In this document: one piece after another, positions 6,041 through 11,379 of the stretch
Layout of the letters: the number at the start of each line of letters is the position of its first letter
Position numbering within the stretch: the stretch's first letter is position 1
Translations under genes and position numbers: made by a program
Source: Alistipes sp.
Lineage (GTDB): Bacteria > Bacteroidota > Bacteroidia > Bacteroidales > Rikenellaceae
Direction: 5' to 3'
NCBI GenBank assembly: GCA_017629615.1
Contig: JAGBWT010000022.1
Location: forward strand, 1 to 11,379
DNA: 11,379 bases
Notes under the pieces: model-generated
What the model saw: the letters and a program-made list of their open reading frames with translations, nothing else
Databases searched by the model: none
Told to the model about the DNA's origin: nothing

Positions 6041-7420
6041 TTAAAACTCGGCGTTCTTCGGCGTACGAGGGAATGGTATCACATCGCGGATATTACCCAT
6101 ACCTGTCACGAACAGAAGCAGACGCTCGAAACCGAGACCAAAACCGGAGTGCGGTGCCGAACCCCAACGACGTGTGTCGAGATACCACCACATATCCTTC
6201 TCCGGAATATGCAACTCGTCGATTCTTGCACGAAGTTTGCCATAGTCGGCCTCACGCTCCGAACCTCCGATAATCTCGCCGATTTTCGGGAACAAAACGT
6301 CCATCGCACGCACCGTCTTACCATCTTCGTTCTGCTTCATATAGAAGGCCTTTATCTCCTTTGGATAGTTGATAAGGATAACCGGACGCTTGAAATGCTC
6401 CTCAACCAAGTAGCGCTCGTGCTCCGACTGCAAGTCGCAACCCCAATCGCAAGGGAACTCGAATTTGCGACCCGACTCCTTCAAGATACGGACACCCTCG
6501 GTATAGTCGAGACGAACAAAATCGTTGGCCAAGACAAATTCGAGGCGCTCGATAAGTTCGTTATCCCACATCTTGTTCATAAACTCCAAATCCTCACGGC
6601 AGTTGTCGAGAGCGTAGCGGATAAGGTATTTGAGGAAGTCCTCGGCCAAATCCATATTGTCCTGCAACTCGTAGAATGCCATCTCCGGCTCAATCATCCA
6701 GAACTCGGCCAAGTGGCGCGGAGTGTTTGAATTTTCGGCACGGAAAGTTGGACCGAAGGTGTAAATCTGGCCAAGCGACAATGCGCCCAACTCACCCTCC
6801 AACTGACCCGACACGGTGAGGCTGCAAGGCTTACCGAAGAAGTCCTGCGAGTAGTCGATTGCGCCCTCCTCGGTCTTTGGCAGAGAGTTCAAATCGAGCG
6901 TCGTAACCTGGAACATAGCACCTGCACCCTCGCAATCGGAGGCAGTAATGAGCGGTGTATGGAGGTAGTAGAAGCCTCGGTCGTTGAAGTATTTGTGGAT
7001 AGCGAAAGCCATTGCGTGGCGGATACGCAACACTGCGCCAAAGGTATTGGTACGCGGACGCAAGTAGGCTATATCGCGCAAAAATTCGAGCGAGTGGCCC
7101 TTCTTTTGCAACGGATATGTTGCAGGGTCGGCCGTGCCATACACCTCGATTTCGGAGGCCTGAACCTCGACGCCCTGACCGGCACCAAGACTCTCGACCA
7201 ACACACCCTTAACGCAGAGACACGCACCCGTAGTGACAAGGCGAAGCGACTCCTCCGAGATTTTGGCCAAATCGGCCACAATCTGAATATTGGCTACGCA
7301 CGAACCATCATTGAGGGCAATAAATGCCACATTCTTGTTTCCGCGCTTGGTTCTAACCCAACCCTTTACGACAACCTCGCTGCCGATTTGGGTTGATTTG
7401 AGTAGTTGTGCAATTCTCAT
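6041..7420 (-). CDS. asnS: Asparagine--tRNA ligase
   Basis: AsnRS charges tRNA(Asn) with asparagine in the cytoplasm. The 459-residue class IIb synthetase has an N-terminal OB-fold anticodon-binding domain (about 1-100) and a catalytic domain with motif 2 ([21 protein letters not shown], 226-246) and motif 3 ([12 protein letters not shown], 426-437). The tail [19 protein letters not shown] followed by [11 protein letters not shown] is typical of AsnRS rather than AspRS. The ATG at 7420 fits the family start. It is the first gene of a minus-strand run asnS-rpoN(-glf) and is divergent from the GH2-like gene. Having this enzyme suggests direct Asn charging rather than sole reliance on the GatCAB route. 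Confidence 0.98.
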   Translation of the reverse strand: MRIAQLLKSTQIGSEVVVKGWVRTKRGNKNVAFIALNDGSCVANIQIVADLAKISEESLRLVTTGACLCVKGVLVESLGAGQGVEVQASEIEVYGTADPATYPLQKKGHSLEFLRDIAYLRPRTNTFGAVLRIRHAMAFAIHKYFNDRGFYYLHTPLITASDCEGAGAMFQVTTLDLNSLPKTEEGAIDYSQDFFGKPCSLTVSGQLEGELGALSLGQIYTFGPTFRAENSNTPRHLAEFWMIEPEMAFYELQDNMDLAEDFLKYLIRYALDNCREDLEFMNKMWDNELIERLEFVLANDFVRLDYTEGVRILKESGRKFEFPCDWGCDLQSEHERYLVEEHFKRPVILINYPKEIKAFYMKQNEDGKTVRAMDVLFPKIGEIIGGSEREADYGKLRARIDELHIPEKDMWWYLDTRRWGSAPHSGFGLGFERLLLFVTGMGNIRDVIPFPRTPKNAEF

Positions 7421-7460
7421 AATCTATCTTGTTATATTTGTTTTCAGCATTTGCAAAGTG

Positions 7461-7468
7461 CAAATTTA
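7461..7468 (-). promoter_or_regulatory. Candidate -7 box of asnS
   Basis: The minus strand reads TAAATTTG at 7468-7461, matching TAnnTTTG, about 40 bp before the asnS ATG. No TTG is found at the expected -33 position. Confidence 0.4.
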
Positions 7469-7504
7469 TAAAATAAATTTCGATATGACGCCTTTTTGCG
7501 ACCA

Positions 7505-7539
7505 TTTTTGAATTTTGTTGAAAATTTGCGCTATCTTCG
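7505..7539 (+). promoter_or_regulatory. Candidate promoter of the GH2-like / rlmH unit
   Basis: TTTTTG at 7505-7510 and TATCTTCG at 7532-7539 (one mismatch to TAnnTTTG) are 21 bases apart. The predicted transcript start near 7545 leaves a leader of about 15 nt before the ATG at 7561. Confidence 0.45.
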
Positions 7540-7560
7540 CAGAGCATAAAGACCAAAACA

Positions 7561-8871
7561 ATGAAAATTTTATCGACACTCCTGCTCGCTTTGTCGCTCT
7601 CCGCAGCCCTCTCGGCCTCGGCGCAGCGCATCTATCGTAGCGAGTTTACCGTATATGACACTCGCGAAGATGCTGTCGCACAATCGCACAAAAATTCGAC
7701 CCAACACATCGCCTTTCGCCCCATAGCCCTCGGAGCCTCGGGCAAGACCGAGTTGGTCGGCAAGAAGATTACGATTCCGACCGCGTGGAGCGACTACAAT
7801 GTCTATCTCCATATCGAGAACAGCATCAAGGCCTACGAGTTGGTAATCAACGGCCAAAGCGTCGCCACGACCGACGACCCATATACCCCGGCCGACTACC
7901 TGATTTCGCCCTACCTCAAACAGGGCAGCAACGAGGTGTTGTTGCTCTTGCGAGGCTCGGCAACCGAACTTAATCGAGGTGCGCAACAATCGCTCCGCGA
8001 CCAATTCGAAAACTGCTACATCACGGCACAGCACCGCCTCCATATCTTTGACTACGAGGCTCGTATCACACCCGACGAGAACAAGGAGATGCTCTGTCTG
8101 TTGGACGTAGCGGTCAAAAACGATTTCAACTTTGAAGAGACCATTGCCGTCGGCTACGACATCTACTCGCCCGAGGGCAAACTCATCGACTATGGCGTAC
8201 AGGATTTCGAGGTTGCAGGTCGCAGCATCGACACCCTGCACATCAGAGCCAAACTTGGCGAAGGAGGGCGCAACCTTTGGAGCAACACCTCGCCAAAACT
8301 CTATCGCGGAACGCTCTACGTTAAGCGCAACGGCAAACCACGCGAATATATCCCTCTGCGAATCGGTGCAGGCGAGACAACCTTCGCCAACGGCAAGATT
8401 ATCCGCAACGGCAAACCGCTCGAAATCAAGAGTGTAGCCTACAACGCACGCACGACACCTGCCGAGGCACGTACGGAGATTGCAGCCCTCAAAAAGCGCG
8501 GATACAACACCCTTCGCCCCGATGCACCTCAACCCGAATGGTTCTACGACATTTGCGACGAGGTGGGTATCTACGTCATCGAGCAGGCCAACATCAACCC
8601 AACCGAGCGTAGCACCGACCGTACCGTAACGGGTACTCCGTCGAACAACCCCAACCTTGTCGATGCCTATCGCAAGCGCATACGCTCGATGTATTGGCGC
8701 ACACGCAACCACCCTTGCATCATCGCTTACTCGATTTGCGGTCCACAAGCGGGCAACGGCTACTGCCTCTACAAGGCCTACGAGGAGGCAAAGAGCATCG
8801 AGTCGCGCAGAGCCATCATCTGCCCAAGTGCCGACGGAGAGTGGAATACCGACATCGATAAAATCGAATAG
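7561..8871 (+). CDS. Secreted short GH2-like protein, probably not catalytic
   Basis: The 436-residue product has a signal peptide (1-21, ending ASA before Gln22; no lipobox), so it is probably periplasmic. The layout is that of glycoside hydrolase family 2: an N-terminal jelly-roll sugar-binding domain (about 40-160, with VYLHIENSIKAYELVINGQ), an Ig-like domain (about 165-270) and the start of the barrel domain (about 275-436), with NGKPLEIKSVAYN at 283-295, WFYDICDEVGIYVIEQANI at 327-345 and RNHPCIIAYSICGPQAGNG at 382-400. Active members have the acid/base Glu in a GNES motif at this last site; here it reads GPQ. The later barrel strands that carry the nucleophile Glu are absent (usual members have 600-1000 residues). 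The stop lies 2 bp before rlmH, leaving no remnant of a lost C-terminus. Likely a sugar-binding pseudoenzyme; function unknown. Confidence 0.85.
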   Translation: MKILSTLLLALSLSAALSASAQRIYRSEFTVYDTREDAVAQSHKNSTQHIAFRPIALGASGKTELVGKKITIPTAWSDYNVYLHIENSIKAYELVINGQSVATTDDPYTPADYLISPYLKQGSNEVLLLLRGSATELNRGAQQSLRDQFENCYITAQHRLHIFDYEARITPDENKEMLCLLDVAVKNDFNFEETIAVGYDIYSPEGKLIDYGVQDFEVAGRSIDTLHIRAKLGEGGRNLWSNTSPKLYRGTLYVKRNGKPREYIPLRIGAGETTFANGKIIRNGKPLEIKSVAYNARTTPAEARTEIAALKKRGYNTLRPDAPQPEWFYDICDEVGIYVIEQANINPTERSTDRTVTGTPSNNPNLVDAYRKRIRSMYWRTRNHPCIIAYSICGPQAGNGYCLYKAYEEAKSIESRRAIICPSADGEWNTDIDKIE

Positions 8872-8873
8872 CG

Positions 8874-9347
8874 ATGACGATTGATTTGATTGTGGTCGGC
8901 AAGACCGACTCGAAGCAGGTCGATGCGCTGGTCGAGACCTACACCAAACGCATCTCGTTCTACAACCGCTTCGCCATAACCTATCTGCCCGATGCGAAGA
9001 ATACCAAAAACCTCACCGAGGCCCAGCAAAAGAGGGTCGAGGGCGAGGCTCTGTTGCGACAGATTGGCGATGGCGACCACCTTGTACTGCTCGATGAGCG
9101 CGGAGCCGAGTTCCGCTCAATCGAATACGCGGAGTGGTTACAAAAGCGTATGAACAGTGGTGTGCGACGCCTTGTATTTGTCATCGGTGGCCCCTATGGT
9201 TTCTCGGAGGCGGTATATGCGCGAGCCAACGAGCGTATCTCGCTCTCGAAGATGACCTTCTCGCACCAAATCATTCGCGCAATCTTTGCCGAGCAACTCT
9301 ACCGCGCATTTACGATTATCCGCCACGAGCCATACCACCACGAGTAG
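8874..9347 (+). CDS. rlmH: 23S rRNA (pseudouridine-1915 N3) methyltransferase RlmH
   Basis: RlmH methylates pseudouridine 1915 in helix 69 of 23S rRNA, acting on the assembled 70S ribosome with S-adenosylmethionine. The 157-residue product has the usual length of about 155 and is a minimal SPOUT enzyme. It shows LDERG at 73-77, the SAM-binding knot FVIGGPYG at 102-109, LSKMTFSHQ at 124-132, EQLYRAFTI at 140-148 and the conserved C-terminal tail PYHHE at 153-157. The ATG at 8874 lies 2 bp behind the GH2-like stop codon, so translation is probably coupled. Confidence 0.97.
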   Translation: MTIDLIVVGKTDSKQVDALVETYTKRISFYNRFAITYLPDAKNTKNLTEAQQKRVEGEALLRQIGDGDHLVLLDERGAEFRSIEYAEWLQKRMNSGVRRLVFVIGGPYGFSEAVYARANERISLSKMTFSHQIIRAIFAEQLYRAFTIIRHEPYHHE

Positions 9348-9367
9348 CACAAATCGAAATCTTTTCG

Positions 9368-9375
9368 TATCTTTG
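9368..9375 (+). promoter_or_regulatory. Candidate -7 box of tsaE
   Basis: TATCTTTG at 9368-9375 matches TAnnTTTG and is followed by a short leader to the ATG at 9395. No TTG lies at the expected -33 position, so the promoter may be weak or activator-dependent; read-through from rlmH (47 bp upstream) is also possible. Confidence 0.5.
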
Positions 9376-9394
9376 CCCCAGCAACTACAACACA

Positions 9395-9811
9395 ATGAGA
9401 GATATTACGATACACTCCACCTCCGAACTGCCCGAAGTGGCACAAGCGGTCATCGAGAGCCTCGACGGTCGCTCGGTTGTCGCCTTTGTGGGAGAGATGG
9501 GTGCAGGCAAGACAACCCTTATCAGCGCGATAATGGAGTACCTGCAATCGGCCGACACGGTTACAAGCCCAACCTTCGCACTCGTAAATCAATACTTTAC
9601 GGGCGAGGGCGATGCGGTCTATCACTTCGATTTCTACCGCATCAACTCCATTGCCGAGGCCTTTGATATGGGCTACGAAGAGTATTTCTACTCGGGCGAC
9701 CTCTGCCTTGTCGAGTGGCCGGAGCGAGTTGAGCAACTTCTGCCCGACAACGTAATGGTGGTACGCATCGAGGCTCTGGACAACACTTCGCGCCGATTTG
9801 TCATCGAGTAG
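9395..9811 (+). CDS. tsaE: tRNA threonylcarbamoyladenosine biosynthesis ATPase TsaE
   Basis: TsaE is the ATPase of the TsaB-TsaD-TsaE complex that makes t6A at position 37 of ANN-decoding tRNAs. The 138-residue product shows the Walker A motif GEMGAGKTT at 33-41, the switch-like TSPTF at 57-61, HFDFYR at 77-82 and VEWPE at 106-110, all family hallmarks. The ATG at 9395 is chosen because it gives the normal N-terminus and follows a -7 box; upstream starts in the same frame overlap rlmH and add non-homologous sequence. TsaB, TsaC and TsaD are not in the window. Confidence 0.95.
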   Translation: MRDITIHSTSELPEVAQAVIESLDGRSVVAFVGEMGAGKTTLISAIMEYLQSADTVTSPTFALVNQYFTGEGDAVYHFDFYRINSIAEAFDMGYEEYFYSGDLCLVEWPERVEQLLPDNVMVVRIEALDNTSRRFVIE

Positions 9812-9841
9812 GGCAAACAGGCCGAAAAAGAGGGGGATAGA

Positions 9842-9894
9842 GCATAGATTTCGGCAAAAGTGGTGCTAAAATTTTGAAATCCCGAAATCTCTGC
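9842..9894. promoter_or_regulatory. Inverted repeat around the greA -33 box
   Basis: GCATAGATTTCGG (9842-9854) and CCGAAATCTCTGC (9882-9894) are inverted copies matching at 12 of 13 positions, 40 bp apart centre to centre. The right arm fills the spacer next to the -7 box; the left arm lies just upstream of the -33 box. It may be a pair of operator half-sites, or a weak hairpin after tsaE (no T-run follows). Confidence 0.5.
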
Positions 9895-9903
9895 TTACCT
9901 TTG
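9872..9903 (+). promoter_or_regulatory. Bacteroidetes-type promoter of greA
   Basis: TTTTG at 9872-9876 and TACCTTTG at 9896-9903 are separated by exactly 19 bases, the consensus arrangement. Transcription would start near 9910. Confidence 0.8.
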
Positions 9904-9909
9904 TTGCAG

Positions 9910-10012
9910 ACAATACGGATTTATCACAGGGTTCTAATCGCAGGGTTAGGATTCTTTATTTTTTGTTTTGTCTGCCAAAAACCGAACTAAAAACAAAAAA
10001 ACTATATTAACA
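9910..10012 (+). other. Long leader of greA
   Basis: The predicted untranslated leader is about 100 nt, long for this window. It contains two direct copies of CAGGGTT (9927-9933 and 9941-9947), a weak hairpin pairing 9929-9937 with 9946-9954 (several G-T pairs) followed by a T-rich tract (9955-9969), and TTGTCTGC (9968-9975), which is complementary to GCAGACAA (9906-9913) at the 5' end. This could form an attenuator-like structure, but the pairing is weak and no known riboswitch is recognised. Confidence 0.35.
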
Positions 10013-10489
10013 ATGGCAAAGGAATTGATTTATTTGACCGCCGAAGGTTACAAGAAACTCAAAGACGAACTCGACCATATGCGTTCGGTTGAGCGTCCTG
10101 CTGCGGCTGCGGCTATCGCCGAGGCTCGCGACAAGGGTGACCTCTCGGAGAACGCCGAGTATGATGCTGCCCGCGAGGCACAAGGTCTGCTCGAAATGCG
10201 CATAGCACAGTTGGAGGCTACGCTCAACAACTCACGCATCATCGACGAGAGCAAAATCAGCAAAGACAAGGTGCAGATTTTAAGCAAGGTGACACTACTC
10301 AACCACAACAACAACCGCGAGGTGGTCTATACCATCGTGTCGGAGAACGAGGCCAACCTCCGCGAGGGCAAACTCGCTATCGGCACCCCAATCGCAAAGG
10401 CTCTGCTCGGCAAGAAGAAGGGCGAGGTTGTCGAGGTAACCGTACCGGCAGGGGTATTGAAGTTGGAGATTCTCGACATCTCTATCTAA
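10013..10489 (+). CDS. greA: Transcription elongation factor GreA
   Basis: GreA enters the RNA polymerase secondary channel and stimulates cleavage of backtracked RNA. The 158-residue product has the same length as the E. coli protein. The N-terminal coiled coil (about 1-75) carries the tip motif GDLSENAEY at 42-50, with the acidic residues Asp43 and Glu46 that hold the catalytic Mg2+; the C-terminal FKBP-like domain (about 80-158) ends in VTVPAGVLKLEILDI. The ATG at 10013 gives the normal N-terminus. It has its own promoter and a long leader, and ends at a bidirectional terminator shared with mdh. Confidence 0.98.
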   Translation: MAKELIYLTAEGYKKLKDELDHMRSVERPAAAAAIAEARDKGDLSENAEYDAAREAQGLLEMRIAQLEATLNNSRIIDESKISKDKVQILSKVTLLNHNNNREVVYTIVSENEANLREGKLAIGTPIAKALLGKKKGEVVEVTVPAGVLKLEILDISI

Positions 10490-10514
10490 TACGCCCCCAC
10501 ATAAGAAGCAATAA

Positions 10515-10548
10515 AAAATGGTGTGTCTTTCGCAAGACACACCATTTT
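10515..10548. terminator. Bidirectional intrinsic terminator between greA and mdh
   Basis: A perfect 15-bp stem pairs 10515-10529 with 10534-10548 around a TCGC loop. The stem ends in A-T pairs on both sides, so either transcript ends in a U-rich tail; the run is longer for mdh (six A on the plus strand at 10513-10518). It lies 25 bp from the greA stop and 20 bp from the mdh stop. Confidence 0.92.
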
Positions 10549-10568
10549 ATTTAAGTATTCGGTTAAGA

Positions 10569-11379
10569 CTACAACGCGCCAATCTCGTAGAGTGCGCCGT
10601 TTACCTTACGAACTGCATCGGCCGAAGCAACGAACTTTGCCTGCTCCTCCTTTGTGAGTTCAATCTTAACAATCTTCTCGATACCCTTCTTGCCGAGAAC
10701 AACAGGTACGCCGAGGCAGATATCCTCCTGGCCATACTCGCCTTCGAGCAATACCGAGCAAGGAACGATAGCCTTCGTATCGTTGATGATAGCATCAACA
10801 ACCGATGCTCCCGCAGCACCCGGAGCATACCAAGCCGAAGTACCGAGCAAACCTGTAAGAGTTGCACCACCAACCATAGTGTCGGCAGCAACCTGCTCCA
10901 ACTTCTTCTTCGAGAGGAGTTTGGTTACAGGCACACCCTTAATCGATGCCTTCGATACGAGCGGAATCATAGTGGTATCACCGTGACCACCGATAACCAT
11001 ACCGTCGATATCCTGAATACCTGCACCCGAAGCCTTCGAGAGGTAGCAACGGAAACGCGACGAGTCGAGCGCGCCACCCATACCGATTACGCGGTTCTTC
11101 TTCAAACCGGTAGCCTTCAAGGTAAGGTAGGTCATTGTATCCATAGGGTTCGAGATGATTACGAACATAGCCTTTGGCGACCAACGGAGAGCGTTCTCAA
11201 CTACACCCTTAACAATCTTTGCGTTGATACCAATAAGCTCCTCGGGCGTCATACCAGGCTTACGTGGAATACCCGAAGTGATAACGACAACGTCCGAGTT
11301 TTGAGTTGTCTTGTAACCCTCTGCATCGGTAGCGGTAACGCCTACCATATTGGTCTTGTAGCCCTGGGTAGCCGATGCC
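10569..11379 (-). CDS. mdh: Malate dehydrogenase, 5' end outside the window
   Basis: Mdh interconverts malate and oxaloacetate with NAD(H). The reading frame stays open to the right edge, so the gene continues beyond the window; about 270 C-terminal residues are present and the N-terminal NAD-binding GxGxxG loop is missing. Counting from the internal Met at 11348, visible motifs are SDVVVITSGIPRKPGMTPEE with the mobile-loop Arg, the NPMD motif, ALDSSRFR with the substrate Arg, and GGHGDTTMIPL with the catalytic His. The PRKPGM loop and the HGDTT context point to the LDH-like Mdh class of Bacteroidetes rather than lactate dehydrogenase. The internal Met at 11348 is not the start. Confidence 0.96.
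   Translation of the reverse strand, partial: ASATQGYKTNMVGVTATDAEGYKTTQNSDVVVITSGIPRKPGMTPEELIGINAKIVKGVVENALRWSPKAMFVIISNPMDTMTYLTLKATGLKKNRVIGMGGALDSSRFRCYLSKASGAGIQDIDGMVIGGHGDTTMIPLVSKASIKGVPVTKLLSKKKLEQVAADTMVGGATLTGLLGTSAWYAPGAAGASVVDAIINDTKAIVPCSVLLEGEYGQEDICLGVPVVLGKKGIEKIVKIELTKEEQAKFVASADAVRKVNGALYEIGAL

Noticed and set aside
6005..6046. Inverted repeat TTTTAAG/CTTAAAA at the end of asnS, with AAGGAGGT on the plus strand
   Set aside because: The stem is AT-rich and interrupted and has no T-run, so it is not a convincing terminator. The Shine-Dalgarno-like string precedes no plausible plus-strand gene.
9134..9394. Upstream start that would lengthen TsaE by 87 residues
   Set aside because: The extension overlaps rlmH in another frame and has no family homology; the start at 9395 gives a normal TsaE behind a -7 box.

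Overview
The window looks like a chromosomal core region of a Bacteroidetes bacterium, most likely a gut Bacteroidales close to Alistipes/Rikenellaceae. That placement is inference. It rests on the TAnnTTTG-type -7 promoter boxes (TATATTTG, TACCTTTG, TATCTTTG), the lack of strong Shine-Dalgarno sequences, a DUF4837 lipoprotein, the Bacteroidetes-like forms of RpoN, AsnS and Mdh, and a moderate GC content with heavy use of TCG, CGC and GAG codons. There is no phage, integrase, CRISPR array, tRNA or rRNA gene.

Layout from left to right. Positions 14-129 hold a long imperfect hairpin element directly behind efp. The minus strand then carries efp (127-699) and a tightly coupled pair, a polysaccharide deacetylase (1350-1958) followed by ubiX (797-1348). 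A divergent promoter region separates this pair from a DUF4837 lipoprotein gene on the plus strand (2077-3117), which ends in a clear intrinsic terminator. The minus strand then carries glf (3268-4362), rpoN (4523-5953) and asnS (6041-7420). Divergent from asnS, the plus strand carries a short GH2-like secreted protein (7561-8871), rlmH (8874-9347), tsaE (9395-9811) and greA (10013-10489). A bidirectional terminator separates greA from a convergent malate dehydrogenase gene (minus strand, 5' end outside the window).

Most genes are housekeeping: translation (efp, asnS, rlmH, tsaE), transcription (rpoN, greA), central metabolism (mdh), flavin cofactor (ubiX) and envelope sugar (glf). They do not form one pathway. 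Two proteins look like altered enzymes: the deacetylase has Gln in place of the first His of its zinc motif, and the GH2-like protein has half a barrel and no acid/base Glu.

The most unusual feature is a family of three small palindromic intergenic elements (14-129, 3196-3282, 4422-4525). All have the same orientation and each sits right behind the stop codon of a minus-strand gene. They share a TCRCATA-N7-TATGCT core at a fixed distance (45-46 nt) from an AAATYG edge, while their flanking stem arms differ in sequence yet remain self-complementary. Two of the copies form about 80-bp direct repeats that bracket glf. The start of glf is itself built from a 7-bp tandem repeat and appears to use a TTG start codon.
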